Counted from the stretch's first letter, positions 1 through 9,803 are shown. The stretch is 64,000 nucleotides of DNA from Polaromonas sp. (GCA_028291985.1 JAQGNE010000021.1:1-64000); one strand, 5' to 3'. Notes: generated by a model from the letters alone, not told the origin. Program-made: numbers and translations.

Positions 1-545
1 ACATTGCCTTCCGGCACCGGGCCTGGCACCATGGCCACTGGCGCAAACGTTGCATCATTGGGCCTGATCTTGGTGACGGTATTCGACAGCAGGTTCAGCG
101 CATAGGCTGTCTGCGCGTCCCTGGTCAGGGCAAACAGGTGTGTCTTGTAGCCGCCGGATGACACCGCCAGGTCGGGCACATGGCGATTGACCGGGTCTGA
201 AAACCGCAGCAGGGTGTTGTGCGCCTCGGACATCACAAAAAGCCTGCCTTCGGCGTCTACCGTCAGGCCATGCGGCCGGTAGTAGGGCCAGATGTTGAGC
301 GTGGCGACATGCTCACGCTTGTCCAGGTCGATGACAAACACCGAATGGCCGCCCACATCGCCCAGATGGCTGGCGGTCTCGATGCCGTAGTGGCCGACAT
401 ACGCGCGCCGCTTCACCGGGTCTACCGTGAACTCATGCGGGAAATTGGGCAGCACGAGATGTTTTTCGGCCTGCCCAGTGGCGAGGTCATAAAAGCTGAA
501 GGTATGAGCGCATTTCTGCACCAGGAGGAGTGTTTCTGAAGTCAT
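1..545 (-). CDS. YncE/YVTN-type beta-propeller protein, partial (3' end beyond window)
   Basis: Reading the minus strand from the ATG at 545 gives 181 open codons that run off the left edge. The product starts MTSETLLLVQKCAHTFSFYD and shows repeated short beta-blade phrases (HEFTVDPVKRRAYVGHYG, RPHGLTVDAEGRLFVMSE) typical of YncE/YVTN or SMP-30-like propellers. No signal peptide is visible. It lies 61 bases downstream of the TRAP permease gene on the same strand, so it is probably the distal gene of the sugar-acid operon. A lactonase-like role is possible but no catalytic residue can be assigned from this fragment. Confidence 0.7.
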   Translation of the reverse strand, partial: MTSETLLLVQKCAHTFSFYDLATGQAEKHLVLPNFPHEFTVDPVKRRAYVGHYGIETASHLGDVGGHSVFVIDLDKREHVATLNIWPYYRPHGLTVDAEGRLFVMSEAHNTLLRFSDPVNRHVPDLAVSSGGYKTHLFALTRDAQTAYALNLLSNTVTKIRPNDATFAPVAMVPGPVPEGN

Positions 546-606
546 GTTCTTGATGTACCGCTGTTGATTGATTGCTGAAATGGACAGGCCTTTGGTGCTG
601 GCGGAG

Positions 607-1884
607 CTAGCGGAACCAGCTTGCCGGAACCATGATGAGCTGCGGAAACAGCACAAACAAAAACAGCAGCAGCGTCTGCGCCAGCAAAAATGGCCACACG
701 CCCTTGATGACGCTGTCCAGGCTGGTCCTGGCGACACCGGCGGCCACGTTCAGCACCGTTCCCACTGGCGGCGTCAGCAGGCCAATGGCGTTGTTCATGA
801 TGAACATCACGCCAAAGTAAATCGGGTCGATTCCTGCTTGCCGGACGACCGGCATCATGATGGGTGTGAGGATCAGCACCGTCGGCATCAGGTCAAGTGC
901 AGTGCCGACGACGATGACGATCAGCATCATGACGAACATCAGGAGAATCTTGTTGTCCATGAAAGGACGCAACAGTTCGGTCACTTGCGCCGGTATGCTG
1001 GCAATCGTGATCAGGTAGGCCGAGACCATGGCTGTGGCAACCAGAAACATGATCGTGCTGGAGGTCTTGGCCGCTGTCAGCATCAAGTTGGGCAGATCCT
1101 TGAGGTGCATGCCGCGGTACACGAAAAGACCGATGACCAGCGAGTAGATCACCGCTACCACCGCGGCCTCGGTGGGCGTGAAGATTCCGAACTTCATCCC
1201 GCCAATGATCACAACCGGAAGAATCAAGGCCCACACACCGTCGAGCAAGGCCTTCCGCAAGCGCTTCAAGTCAAACGTCTGTGTGATGGGCGGTGCCTCT
1301 TTTTTGGACAAAATCCACCAGGTAATGGCAAGCGCGCAGCCCATCATCAAGCCCGGAAAAATGCCTGCCAGAAACAGCTTGGTGACCGATACCTGAGCGG
1401 CGACGCCAAAAACCACAAAGGCAATCGACGGCGGGATGATTGGCGCGATGATGCCGCCCGCCGCGATCAGGCCAGCCGAGCGCCCCACGTTGTAGCCTGC
1501 GTTGCGCATCATCGGCACCAGCATGGCAGCGACTGCTGCTGTGTCGGCCACTGCAGAGCCGGAAATGCTGGCAATGATGAGTGCGGTGATGATGGCCGCA
1601 TAGCCCAGTCCGCCGCGGACATGGCCCACCAGTGCTTCTGCCACCCTGACGATGCGACCCGACAGGCCGCCCGCATTCATCAGCTCACCGGCCAGCATGA
1701 AGAAGGGCACGGCCATCAGAGGATAGTTATTGACGCCCTCAAGCAGGTTTTGCGCCAGGATCTGCGTGTCGAAGCTGTCCATGTGCACCATGAGTGCGAC
1801 GCCGCAGGCCAGCAGGGCAAACGCAATCGGCATGCCGAGCGCCATAAACCCCAGCAGGGAGACCATAAAAATAGTGATCGTCAT
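607..1884 (-). CDS. dctM: TRAP transporter large permease (DctM family)
   Basis: The product has about 425 residues with roughly a dozen hydrophobic helices, the usual size and profile of the DctM membrane subunit that moves a carboxylate with sodium ions. Typical family phrases are MVSLLGFMALGMPIAFALL near the start, ASISGSAVADTAAV, and NNAIGLLTPPVGTVLNV near the end. I chose the ATG at 1884 because a GGAG sequence lies about 7 bases upstream and the 12 extra codons before it look non-coding. It follows dctQ after 13 bases, so the two permeases are co-translated. The substrate is inferred to be a sugar acid from its neighbours. Confidence 0.93.
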   Translation of the reverse strand: MTITIFMVSLLGFMALGMPIAFALLACGVALMVHMDSFDTQILAQNLLEGVNNYPLMAVPFFMLAGELMNAGGLSGRIVRVAEALVGHVRGGLGYAAIITALIIASISGSAVADTAAVAAMLVPMMRNAGYNVGRSAGLIAAGGIIAPIIPPSIAFVVFGVAAQVSVTKLFLAGIFPGLMMGCALAITWWILSKKEAPPITQTFDLKRLRKALLDGVWALILPVVIIGGMKFGIFTPTEAAVVAVIYSLVIGLFVYRGMHLKDLPNLMLTAAKTSSTIMFLVATAMVSAYLITIASIPAQVTELLRPFMDNKILLMFVMMLIVIVVGTALDLMPTVLILTPIMMPVVRQAGIDPIYFGVMFIMNNAIGLLTPPVGTVLNVAAGVARTSLDSVIKGVWPFLLAQTLLLFLFVLFPQLIMVPASWFR

Positions 1885-1897
1885 GTGGTGCTCCGTC

Positions 1898-2401
1898 CTA
1901 GTCGACGGCGTTGTCAGCATGCGGCGTCAGTTCCTGCACTGGCATCCGGCCGGTAAGCTGTCGCCACAAGGAATACATCAGCACGCCGGCCATTCCGACG
2001 CTGCTGATCAGCAGGCACAGGTACACCAGACCCAACGGTATGCCCGCCACCGGCGAGCGGTCGTCCATTCCCAGCACCACCTGTTTCCAGGTGCCGTGCG
2101 CCAGAAGGCCGCAGCACACCATCGCAACGATGTCGGACAGGAACCGACAGACCCGTTTGCCCTTTTCAGCCAACCGGTCAACCACGCTGGACATACCCAG
2201 ATGGGCGTTGTCCTTCATCACCAGCAGTGCCCCGATCAGGGTGACCCACATGAAAATGAAACGTGAGACTTCCTCGGATACCGTGATGCCGGAGTTGAAG
2301 AGATAGCGCAGGACAACGTTGCCGAAGACGAGGACGATCATCGTGCCCAGCAGCACGATGAGAAACCAGTCGACAGCACGCAAAACAGGGTGGGGTTTCA
2401 T
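1898..2401 (-). CDS. dctQ: TRAP transporter small permease (DctQ family)
   Basis: This 167-residue membrane protein has four hydrophobic segments (about residues 10-35, 48-68, 88-110 and 128-150), as expected for DctQ, the small subunit that pairs with DctM. The phrase SEEVSRFIFMWVTLIGALLVMKD is close to the family signature around the second helix. It sits between the binding-protein gene (21 bases upstream) and dctM (13 bases downstream), the standard dctPQM order. The fourth helix is followed by a short polar tail. Confidence 0.92.
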   Translation of the reverse strand: MKPHPVLRAVDWFLIVLLGTMIVLVFGNVVLRYLFNSGITVSEEVSRFIFMWVTLIGALLVMKDNAHLGMSSVVDRLAEKGKRVCRFLSDIVAMVCCGLLAHGTWKQVVLGMDDRSPVAGIPLGLVYLCLLISSVGMAGVLMYSLWRQLTGRMPVQELTPHADNAVD

Positions 2402-2422
2402 GTGCGTGGTGCCTGAGGACGC

Positions 2423-3406
2423 TTACTTGAGGGCGTCTACGGCTACCAGCAGTTCGGGTCCGTTCTTGGCGATGAACGACTTGCGCAGGTCATCATTGAC
2501 CAGGGCCTTGAAGGGCGCCGGATCAAACGTTTCAATCACCGACATGCCGTTTTTGCGAAGGTCGGCAATGATGGCGGCTTCGTTCTTCTGGTTGGCATTG
2601 CGCTGGAAGGTGCGGCCGTCGGCGGCAGCGGACACCAGCACGTTTTGCAGGTCGGGTGACAGGGCGTCAAACTTTTGCTTGTTCATGACCACTGGCATGG
2701 CCGTAAAGGCATGGCGCGTCATGGTGAGGTGCTTTTGCACCTCATAGAACTTGGCAGCGTAGGTGATGTCGACCGGATGCTCCTGGGCATCGACAGCGCC
2801 GGACTCCAGCGCCTGGTACAGCTCGCCCAGCGGCATCGGCACCGGGTTGGTACCCAGCAGCTTCCATGCCTGCACATGGGTCGGGTTCGGTGTCGTGCGT
2901 ATCTTGATGCCCTTCACGTCAGCGGGCACCCGCACCGCACGGTTCTTGGTGGTGATCGAGCGAAAGCCGACTTCCCAGAAAGCCAGCTGCTTCAGGCCAT
3001 TGGACTCCAGCCCCTTCATCAGCGACTGGCCGATATCGCCGTCAACCGTCTTGTAGGCATGGGCCTGGTCACGAAAGAGAAACGGAATGTCCAACACGTC
3101 GAGCTTGCTGTGCATGCCGGCAAAGTTTCCGCTGCCCGCCATCATCATGTCGATGGTGCCGCCGCGCACGGCGCCAATCACGGTCGAGTCATTGCCAAGC
3201 TGGCTACCCGGAAACACCTGGACTTCCAGCTTGCCGCCGCTGCGCTCCTTCACGAGCCTGGCAAACTCCAGCGCCGCCTGGTGCTGGGACGTCGCCTCCG
3301 GCCCCGCATGGGCGAAGCGGATTTTGGTAACTTGTGCCTGGGCGCTCAGGCCTGCGGCAAGCAGGGCGGTGGTCAAGGCGAGCTTGAGAAAAGTACGTGA
3401 TTGCAT
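2423..3406 (-). CDS. dctP: TRAP transporter substrate-binding protein (DctP family), copy 1
   Basis: The 327-residue product begins with a signal peptide (hydrophobic run LALTTALLAAGLSAQAQ, likely cut after AQA), so it is periplasmic. Family features follow: KIRFAHAGPEATSQHQAALEFARLVKERSGGKL, FPGSQLGND, and the carboxylate-binding arginine region IRTTPNPTHVQAWKLLGTNPVPMPLGELYQALESGAVDAQE. It stands directly upstream of dctQ-dctM and is the most likely dedicated receptor for that permease. A second DctP paralogue lies further upstream in the same operon, so two ligands may share one channel. Confidence 0.93.
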   Translation of the reverse strand: MQSRTFLKLALTTALLAAGLSAQAQVTKIRFAHAGPEATSQHQAALEFARLVKERSGGKLEVQVFPGSQLGNDSTVIGAVRGGTIDMMMAGSGNFAGMHSKLDVLDIPFLFRDQAHAYKTVDGDIGQSLMKGLESNGLKQLAFWEVGFRSITTKNRAVRVPADVKGIKIRTTPNPTHVQAWKLLGTNPVPMPLGELYQALESGAVDAQEHPVDITYAAKFYEVQKHLTMTRHAFTAMPVVMNKQKFDALSPDLQNVLVSAAADGRTFQRNANQKNEAAIIADLRKNGMSVIETFDPAPFKALVNDDLRKSFIAKNGPELLVAVDALK

Positions 3407-3448
3407 GGTTTGTCTCCGTTTGAAACTTATGTTTATTGAAAAATGAAA

Positions 3449-4366
3449 CTACTTGCCCCAGCGCAGGACCATCGGGTCCAGTCGCCGGGCGGTTTCCAGC
3501 AGGCCTTTTCGAACGTCGGCATGCATCGTTGGAAAGGGATGGCGCGGCGCCTCGCAGGCAATAACACCGCCGGCTTTCATCAGCGCCTTGGCCGAGAGAA
3601 TGCCGCCCTGGCGGTTTTCATAGTTGATGAGCGGCAGCCAGCGCGTGTACTGGGCCACGGCTTCCTCACGGTTGCCCGCGCTGTAGGCGTCCATGATCAG
3701 GCGTATGCCGTCAGGGTAAGCGCCGCCCGTCATGGCGCCCGTGGCACCCGCGTCCAGATCAGGCAGCAGCGTGATGGCTTCTTCGCCATCCCAGGGGCCT
3801 TCGATGGCGTCGCCGCCCAGGCGGATCAGCTCGCGCAGCTTGGACGCAGCGCCTGCGGTCTCGATCTTGAAATAGGCGACGTGTTCAATCTCCCTGGCCA
3901 TCCGCACCAGGAAAGGCACCGACAGCGGCGTGCCGCTCATGGGTGCGTCCTGGATCATGATGGGGATGTCAATGGCGTCCGACAGGGTGGTGAAGAACTC
4001 GTAGATCTTTTCTTCGCTCGCCCGCAGCGTGGCGCCGTGGTAGGGCGGCATCACCATCACCATCGCTGCGCCCATGTCCTGCGCACGGCGGCTGCGCTCG
4101 GCACAGATCCGGGTGCCGAAATGCGTGGTCGTCACGATGACGGGCACCCGGCCTGCCACGTGTTTCAGGATGGCGGCGGTCAGCACTTCGCGCTCGTCAT
4201 CGGACAGCAGAAACTGTTCCGAAAAATTGGCCAGGATGCACAGGCCCGTCGAGCCGGCATCAATCATGAAGTCAATGCAACGCAGCTGGCTGGCAAGGTC
4301 CAGCTCGCCCGCTTCAGTGAAGGTGGTGGGCACCACCGGAAAAACGCCCTTGTATCGTGCGGTCAT
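3449..4366 (-). CDS. DapA/NAL-family dehydratase, probable L-2-keto-3-deoxyarabonate dehydratase
   Basis: A 305-residue class I aldolase-fold (TIM barrel) protein. The Schiff-base lysine is Lys167 in AYFKIET. The position that is Tyr in DapA-type lyases is occupied by Gln139 (IMIQDAP). From memory this pattern, with GLCILANFSEQF and AIEGPWDGEEAITLL, matches the L-2-keto-3-deoxyarabonate dehydratase of Azospirillum, which converts that acid to alpha-ketoglutaric semialdehyde. The gene lies 13 bases after the sugar-acid dehydratase gene, whose product would be its substrate. The dehydrogenase that would finish the path to 2-oxoglutarate is not in the window. The exact sugar remains inference. 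Confidence 0.8.
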   Translation of the reverse strand: MTARYKGVFPVVPTTFTEAGELDLASQLRCIDFMIDAGSTGLCILANFSEQFLLSDDEREVLTAAILKHVAGRVPVIVTTTHFGTRICAERSRRAQDMGAAMVMVMPPYHGATLRASEEKIYEFFTTLSDAIDIPIMIQDAPMSGTPLSVPFLVRMAREIEHVAYFKIETAGAASKLRELIRLGGDAIEGPWDGEEAITLLPDLDAGATGAMTGGAYPDGIRLIMDAYSAGNREEAVAQYTRWLPLINYENRQGGILSAKALMKAGGVIACEAPRHPFPTMHADVRKGLLETARRLDPMVLRWGK

Positions 4367-4379
4367 GCGGGTCTGGCGC

Positions 4380-5552
4380 TTATTCGACGATATTGAACTG
4401 GTCGAGAAACTCGGTCTTCATCGTCAAACCCAGGCCAGGCTTGTTGTCATCGAGCTGCACAAACCCGTTTTCCGCCACCGGCTCGCCGTCAAAGATGTAA
4501 TAGAACAGCTCGTTGCCCACTTCCACGTCAAACATCGGGAAGTACTCGCTCATGGGCGACGCGATGGTGCTCATCGTCAGGTGGTAGTTGTGCATCTGCC
4601 CAGCATGCGGAATCACCGGCACGCTGTAGGCCTCGCACAGCGCATTGATCTTGTGCGCCGCCGTGATGCCGCCCACACGGTTGGTGTCGTACTGCACCAC
4701 CGACACGGCCTTCTTGTCCAGCAACTGCTTGAAGCCGTACAGGCTGAACTCGTGCTCGCCACCCGAGATCGGGATGCTGGTGAGCCGGTTCAGCTCGGCA
4801 TAACCGTCGATGTCGTCGGCAATCACCGGCTCTTCCAGCCAGCGCGGTTCGAACTTCTCCAGCTTGGGCAGCATGCGCTTGGCGTACTCCACGTTCCAGC
4901 CCATGTAGCACTCGAGCATCAGGTCGTTGTCGTAGCCGATGACTTCCCGGATCGCCTCAACCGACTTCAGGTTTTCAGCCACGCCCTTTTGCAGGTGCGC
5001 CGGCCCGTAGCCAAAGCGCATCTTGAAAGCGGTGAAGCCTTGGTCCTTGTACTTTTGTGCCTCGGCCTGCATCTCGTCCAGGTTCGTTCGGTACAGCTTG
5101 GAGTAGTAACAAGGGATTTTTTCCTTGGTACGGCCACCCAGCAGTTTGAACACCGGCTTGCCCACCGACTTGCCGAGGATGTCCCAGATCGCCAGGTCAA
5201 TCGCCGATATCGCCGCCATCGTCACGCCCTTGCGCCCCCAGGCGTGGGTGGCGCGGTACATGCGCTGCCACAGGTATTCGTAGTCCCAGGGGTCCTGGCC
5301 CAGCACCAGTGGCGTCAGGTACTGGTCGATGATGGCTTTGGCAATGGCCGGCGCCAGCGCCACATTGCCCAGGCCAATGATGCCGTCGTCAGTTTCGATT
5401 TCGACGACCGTCCAGGAGTGGAAACGAAAGGTGCTCATCGACTCGGTGTTGGAGTACACCAGGTCCATCGCGTTGGAGCAGAAATTGCCCTGTGGCGGAA
5501 CGGTCTTTCCCTTCCATTCAAAAACACGGGCACGGACGGATTTGATTTTCAT
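4380..5552 (-). CDS. Sugar-acid dehydratase of the enolase superfamily (mandelate racemase group, rhamnonate dehydratase-like)
   Basis: The 390-residue product has the N-terminal capping domain and C-terminal barrel of the mandelate racemase group. Visible active-site elements are the K177-x-R179 pair (FKMRFG), acidic metal ligands at about Glu214 (LMLECYMGW), Glu240 (WLEEP) and Glu266 (SGGEHE), and the Asp289 (QYDTNRVGG) and His316 ([11 protein letters not shown]) dyad. GEHE and PHAGQMH resemble L-rhamnonate dehydratase more than galactonate or glucarate dehydratases. It would remove water from an aldonic acid to give a 2-keto-3-deoxy acid for the next enzyme. The first metal ligand is Glu where Asp is usual. 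The substrate cannot be fixed from sequence alone. Confidence 0.85.
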   Translation of the reverse strand: MKIKSVRARVFEWKGKTVPPQGNFCSNAMDLVYSNTESMSTFRFHSWTVVEIETDDGIIGLGNVALAPAIAKAIIDQYLTPLVLGQDPWDYEYLWQRMYRATHAWGRKGVTMAAISAIDLAIWDILGKSVGKPVFKLLGGRTKEKIPCYYSKLYRTNLDEMQAEAQKYKDQGFTAFKMRFGYGPAHLQKGVAENLKSVEAIREVIGYDNDLMLECYMGWNVEYAKRMLPKLEKFEPRWLEEPVIADDIDGYAELNRLTSIPISGGEHEFSLYGFKQLLDKKAVSVVQYDTNRVGGITAAHKINALCEAYSVPVIPHAGQMHNYHLTMSTIASPMSEYFPMFDVEVGNELFYYIFDGEPVAENGFVQLDDNKPGLGLTMKTEFLDQFNIVE

Positions 5553-5572
5553 GACGTGGACTCTTGGTTGAT

Positions 5573-6589
5573 TCAGGAATGAAGCCGTGCCGCACCCATG
5601 CGGCAGGCGATACGAAAGGCATTGAGCGTGGCGTTGACATCGGCCTTGCCCTGGCCGGCGATGTCATAGGCCGTGCCATGTGCGGGCGTGGTGATCGGCA
5701 CGGGAAGCCCGCCCTGAACCGTCACGCCCTTGCTGAACCCCATCAGTTTGATGGCGATCTGGCCCTGGTCGTGGTACATGGTGACGATGGCCTGGTAGTG
5801 GCCGTCACGAGCCTTCAAAAAGATGGTGTCGGCAGGAAACGGGCCGTCAACCGGGAAGCCCCTGGCGCGTAGTTGCTCGACTGCCGGGGCAATGATGTCG
5901 ATCTCTTCCCGGCCGCACACGCCGCCGTCGCCACCGTGCGGGTTGAACGCTGCGATGGCGACCTTGGGTTCGGCCGTACCACTGGCCTGCAGCGATTTGT
6001 AGATCAGTTGGGCGGCGTCAACAATGCGATCTTGGCTGAGCATGCCTGCCGCTTCCTTCAAGGGGATATGCGAGGACACCCGGGATGTCCACAAGTCACC
6101 CAGTGTGTTGAACTCGCAGAAGTAGCCGGTCACGCCCAGGTATTGCGCAAAGTGGTGCAACTCGTCTTCATGCAGCATGCCGCCAATCTTCATAGCCTGC
6201 TTGTTCAGCGGCGCAAAGCAAATGGCATCCACCTCGCCGCGCTTGGCACCATCCATGCACAGGTCCAGCACTTTGAGCACGGCGGTGCCGCAGGCCGCTT
6301 GTGCCTGCCCACGTTGCACCTGCGCTTTTTCAATGGTGCGGGTTTCCAGGAAGGCCGGCAGGCGCTGGTCAGGTCGCTGGCGCACTTCCTCCAGGCTCCT
6401 GACAGGCTGCGTGGCGACTTGCGCCTGTGCGGTCGCCTGGCCTTCCTGCCACAGCCACGGGTCGCCCAGCAGGACAATATTGGCGGCGTCTGTGATGCCG
6501 GGTTGGCTCAGCAAGCGGGCGATCAGTTCCGGTCCGATACCGGCCGCGTCGCCCAGGGTCAGGGCCACTACGGGGTTGGTTTGATTCAC
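5573..6589 (-). CDS. pdxA2: PdxA2-type NAD-dependent dehydrogenase (4-hydroxythreonine-4-phosphate dehydrogenase family)
   Basis: The 338-residue product has the PdxA fold. It starts [19 protein letters not shown] and carries the three metal-binding histidines in [24 protein letters not shown] and [16 protein letters not shown]. Family members outside vitamin B6 synthesis (PdxA2, TphB-like) oxidise four-carbon phosphates or cis-diols in catabolic operons. The setting here, between a sugar-acid dehydratase and a TRAP receptor, points to catabolism. No DUF1537 kinase, the usual PdxA2 partner for threonate or erythronate, is present, so the substrate may be unphosphorylated. Confidence 0.85.
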   Translation of the reverse strand: MNQTNPVVALTLGDAAGIGPELIARLLSQPGITDAANIVLLGDPWLWQEGQATAQAQVATQPVRSLEEVRQRPDQRLPAFLETRTIEKAQVQRGQAQAACGTAVLKVLDLCMDGAKRGEVDAICFAPLNKQAMKIGGMLHEDELHHFAQYLGVTGYFCEFNTLGDLWTSRVSSHIPLKEAAGMLSQDRIVDAAQLIYKSLQASGTAEPKVAIAAFNPHGGDGGVCGREEIDIIAPAVEQLRARGFPVDGPFPADTIFLKARDGHYQAIVTMYHDQGQIAIKLMGFSKGVTVQGGLPVPITTPAHGTAYDIAGQGKADVNATLNAFRIACRMGAARLHS

Positions 6590-6651
6590 GGGGTACTCCT
6601 GACGTGAGAGGTGGGGCTAAAAGTAAAGGGTGCCGATGGCGCAGGGACACT

Positions 6652-7722
6652 TCATTCAGGCGCTTTGGCAATCGCAGCAAAGAAGGCCTTGGCCGTGTCT
6701 TCGCCCACGGCAGCCTGGTGCTTGGCAATGACGGGCTGGAGTTTTTCCCGCATGCGCCGGCGCTCGGCGTCTGACACGTCGTTGACCTGCATGCCCACCT
6801 TGACCAGCTCGCCGCGCATCTTGGCGTTCAACTCGCGGCTGGTCTGGCGCTGAAACGTGGTGGCTTCCAGAGCAGCGGCCTGCAAGATGTTGCGGTCTTC
6901 TGCCTTCAGGCCGTCCCAGAATTTCTTGGAGCCCACCAGCACGAGCGCGTCATACGCATGGCCGGTCACTGACAAATACTTCTGCACGTCGTAGAACTTT
7001 TGCGCATACACCACGGTGAAAGGGTTCTCCTGCGCGTCGACAGCTTTCGTCTCGAGTGCGGTAAACAGCTCGTTCACGGGCATTGGAACGGCGTTGGCGC
7101 CCAGGCCGTTGAACAGGTCAATGTACAGGTTGTTCTGCATGGTGCGCACCTTCAAGCCGGAGAGATCCTCGGCCTTGACGATGGCGCGCTTGCTGTTGGT
7201 AAAGTTGCGGAAGCCGTTTTCCCAGAACGCCAGGCCGACCATGTCTTTTTCCTGCAACTTGGCGAGCAGGCTCTGGCCGAAAGGACCATCCAGGACGGCA
7301 TCGGCCTGCTTCTCGCTGGCAAACGAAAACGGCAGTCCGATCACGCCAAATTCCTTCACCAGGTTGGCCAGCGTGGCGGTGGATGGCACGGTGAACTCCA
7401 GTGTGCCGCCGCGCAAGCCGCCCTGCATCTGCTGATCACTGCCCAGCTGGCCGCCCGGGTAGACGCTGATCTTGATGCGGCCGTTGCTTTTTTTGTCCGC
7501 CAGTTCGGCAAACTTGCGTGCACCGATCGTTTGCGGGTGTGTTTCCGGCAGGGACGTGCCAAGCTTGGCTTTGACGTCCTGCGCCAGGGCCGGCGAGCCA
7601 AGACCCAGCGTTGCGGTGGCAAGGAGGGCGGCTGACAGCAGCTTGAAGGTTGTGCGTTTGTTTGATCGGGTCACGACGGGGTCCAGGGTTGGGGGTACAG
7701 GCCGGTGGTTCAGTTCAGGCAT
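6652..7722 (-). CDS. dctP: TRAP transporter substrate-binding protein (DctP family), copy 2
   Basis: A periplasmic receptor of about 356 residues. A hydrophobic signal segment (TFKLLSAALLATATLGLG, cut near ALAQ) precedes KLGTSLPETHPQTIGARKFAELADKKSNGRIKISVYPGGQLGSDQQM. The ligand arginine region is LKVRTMQNNLYIDLFNGLGANAVPMPVNELFTALETKAVDAQENP. The start at 7722 leaves an unusually long pre-signal stretch; a GTG near codon 17 is an alternative, and neither has a clear ribosome-binding site. It is diverged from the first DctP (2423-3406) and has no permease of its own nearby, so it probably feeds the same DctQM. Confidence 0.9.
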   Translation of the reverse strand: MPELNHRPVPPTLDPVVTRSNKRTTFKLLSAALLATATLGLGSPALAQDVKAKLGTSLPETHPQTIGARKFAELADKKSNGRIKISVYPGGQLGSDQQMQGGLRGGTLEFTVPSTATLANLVKEFGVIGLPFSFASEKQADAVLDGPFGQSLLAKLQEKDMVGLAFWENGFRNFTNSKRAIVKAEDLSGLKVRTMQNNLYIDLFNGLGANAVPMPVNELFTALETKAVDAQENPFTVVYAQKFYDVQKYLSVTGHAYDALVLVGSKKFWDGLKAEDRNILQAAALEATTFQRQTSRELNAKMRGELVKVGMQVNDVSDAERRRMREKLQPVIAKHQAAVGEDTAKAFFAAIAKAPE

Positions 7723-7762
7723 TGGTGAAGAGGTTTGGTAAAAGCGGTCTGGTAAGGGCGGC

Positions 7763-8761
7763 CTAGTGAAGGTGATAAAGACTCACGGCGTTGTCGCAAA
7801 AGATGGCCAGCCGCGTATCAGGTGGCAAACAGCGGCTCAGCTGTTTGAAGCCGCTCCACAGGTCCGAGAGGCTGACCACCAGGCCGTCGACCGGGTGGTT
7901 GCTCGCCAGCATGCAGCGATCCGGTCCAAAGTCGGACAACAGCGCCTGCAGCACCGGTTGCTGCTGCTCGGGCGTCCAGGGCTGGCCTTGCACGCCAAGC
8001 CCTGAAATCTTGACCCACACATTCGAATACGCGGCCAGCGGACGCAGCGCCTTGCGCCATGCCGCCAGCGTTACGTCGTCGCGCGCGCCGGGCATGCCGG
8101 CGTGGTTCACGATCATCGGTATGCCCGGGAAATCGCGCGCCAGTTCGGCGGCTTCTGGCATGTGCCACCAGGGGGCCTGCAACTCAAACATCAGGCCGGC
8201 CGCTTCAAGCTGTGCGTAGCCTTCACGCCAGAGCGGACAGCGCATGGAGCCGGGCTCGGCCCAATCCGGCGTGTGCAGATGCTGCGTGGTGCAGCGTGGC
8301 TTGTGCCGTACGCTACGCACGAATTCGGCCAGCGGCGGCTGGCGATACGCATGCAGCACCTCGCCGACATCGGCGCGGTCCAGCCAGATTTGCGCGGCCA
8401 TGGCATGCGGCCTTTCGTGCGGCACCGGATGCGCGCTGGCCAGCTGCTGCATCCATACGGCTTCCCCCGTGGGGTCTTGCGGTGTCCATTCGCCCTCCAT
8501 CAGCACATGGCGCAAGACCCGGTGCTGGCCACTGGCTGCAGCGTAGTCGGCTGGCAGGTAGTCGCTGCAGATCGGTCCATAGTCGCCGTAGCGAAACGCG
8601 ATGCGTGGCAGATCGGTCAGCCAGGGATGCGGATTGCGCGTGACGTCCCAGTAGTGGTGGTGCGCGTCCACGATGGGCAACAGGTCGTCATGTCCGCTTG
8701 CCAGGAACTCGCGGCGTGCCGTCTCCAGGTCCGCGTCCCTCGCGGGCATGGCAACGCTCAT
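7763..8761 (-). CDS. Amidohydrolase-family protein, probable sugar lactonase (COG3618 type)
   Basis: A 332-residue metal-dependent hydrolase with a TIM-barrel pattern. The metal motif is near the N-terminus (IVDAHHHYWDVTRNPHPWL), with later histidines in MIVNHAGMPG and the acidic end ILASNHPVDG-type loop (MLASNHPVDGL). COG3618 contains L-fucono-, L-rhamnono- and 2-pyrone-4,6-dicarboxylate lactonases, which fits the first step of a sugar-acid pathway feeding the dehydratases downstream. Its ATG overlaps the TGA of the upstream receptor gene (ATGA at 8758-8761), so the two are translationally coupled. Confidence 0.85.
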   Translation of the reverse strand: MSVAMPARDADLETARREFLASGHDDLLPIVDAHHHYWDVTRNPHPWLTDLPRIAFRYGDYGPICSDYLPADYAAASGQHRVLRHVLMEGEWTPQDPTGEAVWMQQLASAHPVPHERPHAMAAQIWLDRADVGEVLHAYRQPPLAEFVRSVRHKPRCTTQHLHTPDWAEPGSMRCPLWREGYAQLEAAGLMFELQAPWWHMPEAAELARDFPGIPMIVNHAGMPGARDDVTLAAWRKALRPLAAYSNVWVKISGLGVQGQPWTPEQQQPVLQALLSDFGPDRCMLASNHPVDGLVVSLSDLWSGFKQLSRCLPPDTRLAIFCDNAVSLYHLH

Positions 8762-9723
8762 TCGAGCTTGATGTTTTTCTTGGCGATCAACTCGGCGTAA
8801 CGCTTGTTTTCTGCCGCGTGAAAAGCGGCAAACTGCGCCTGCGTCATGGGTGTGAGGTCTGCGCCGATAGCACCTAGCCGCGTCTGCGTTTCGGGCATGG
8901 CCAATACCTTGGTCACCTCGCCATACACGCGATCCTGCACCGCTTTGGGCGTGGCTGCCGGCATGTAGATGCCGTACCAGGCGCTCATCTCCACACCCTT
9001 CAGGCCTGCCTCTGCCATGGTGGGCACTGTGGGCAATTGCGGGTTGCGGCTGGCACTGGCCACTGCCAGCGCCTTGATGCGGCCGGATTTGATCTGGCCC
9101 ACCACGGACGGCATGGTGTCAAAACTCATCTGCACCTGGCCACCGATCAGGTCAACCAGTGCAGGGCCACTGCCACGGTAAGGAATATGGGTGATGAATA
9201 CGCCCGCCTGGTCTTTGAACAATTCAGCCGCGATATGCTGCGTGCTGCCAGAGCCACTGGTCGCGTAGTTCAGCTTGCCGGGCTGGCTCTTCGCCAGCTC
9301 GACCAGCGACTGCACCGAATCAACCGGCAGCGCATTGTTGACGACCAGCACGTTGGGCACGGCACCTACAAATGCCACAGGGACCAGGTCCTTGTCGCTG
9401 TCGTAGGCCAACTTGAGCAGGTGCGGCGCAATGGCGTGCGCGGTCGATACACCCATCAGCAGTGTGTGGCCGTCGTTCGATTTGGCCGTCACGTCGGCGG
9501 CCATGGTGTTGGACGCGCCCGGTCGGTTTTCAACCACTACCGACTGCTTCAACAGGGGACCCAGGCGGTCAGCCACGGCGCGGGCCATGGCATCGGTGCC
9601 GCCGCCGGGGGCGGAGCCGACCAGGATGCGGACGGGTTTGCTGGGCCACTCCTGAGCGGTGACGGTCAGGGGCAAGGCCGTCGCGCAGGCAGCTGCAAGC
9701 GTCAGGGCGGGTAAAACTTTCAT
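8758..9723 (-). CDS. Bug/TctC-family tripartite tricarboxylate transporter receptor
   Basis: The 321-residue product has a signal peptide (ALTLAAACATALPLTVTAQ) and the Bug core EWPSKPVRILVGSAPGGGTDAMARAVADRLG, GQSVVVENRPGAS-like VVENRPGASNTMAADV and YATSGSGSTQHIAAELFK. Bug proteins are periplasmic receptors, usually without a neighbouring TctAB membrane pair, and none is present here. It is the first gene of the minus-strand operon and lies 178 bases from the divergent LysR gene. With two DctP proteins it makes three receptors in one operon. Confidence 0.93.
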   Translation of the reverse strand: MKVLPALTLAAACATALPLTVTAQEWPSKPVRILVGSAPGGGTDAMARAVADRLGPLLKQSVVVENRPGASNTMAADVTAKSNDGHTLLMGVSTAHAIAPHLLKLAYDSDKDLVPVAFVGAVPNVLVVNNALPVDSVQSLVELAKSQPGKLNYATSGSGSTQHIAAELFKDQAGVFITHIPYRGSGPALVDLIGGQVQMSFDTMPSVVGQIKSGRIKALAVASASRNPQLPTVPTMAEAGLKGVEMSAWYGIYMPAATPKAVQDRVYGEVTKVLAMPETQTRLGAIGADLTPMTQAQFAAFHAAENKRYAELIAKKNIKLE

Positions 9724-9803
9724 GTTGCGTGTCTCCAGAGTCAGGTCGGCTCAAGCCAACGAAGAGTGCATGGTAGACAGGTGGACAGTTAACGTAAATT
9801 CAA

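Noticed and set aside
568-1956. Long plus-strand open frame opposite dctM, rich in His, Gln and Asp
   Set aside because: It is the antisense shadow of the GC-rich dctM gene; the His/Gln/Asp-rich composition and lack of any recognisable motif are typical of such shadows.
3443-5582. Plus-strand open frames opposite the two dehydratase genes
   Set aside because: The opposite strand encodes complete, motif-bearing enzymes; the plus-strand products have no domain features.
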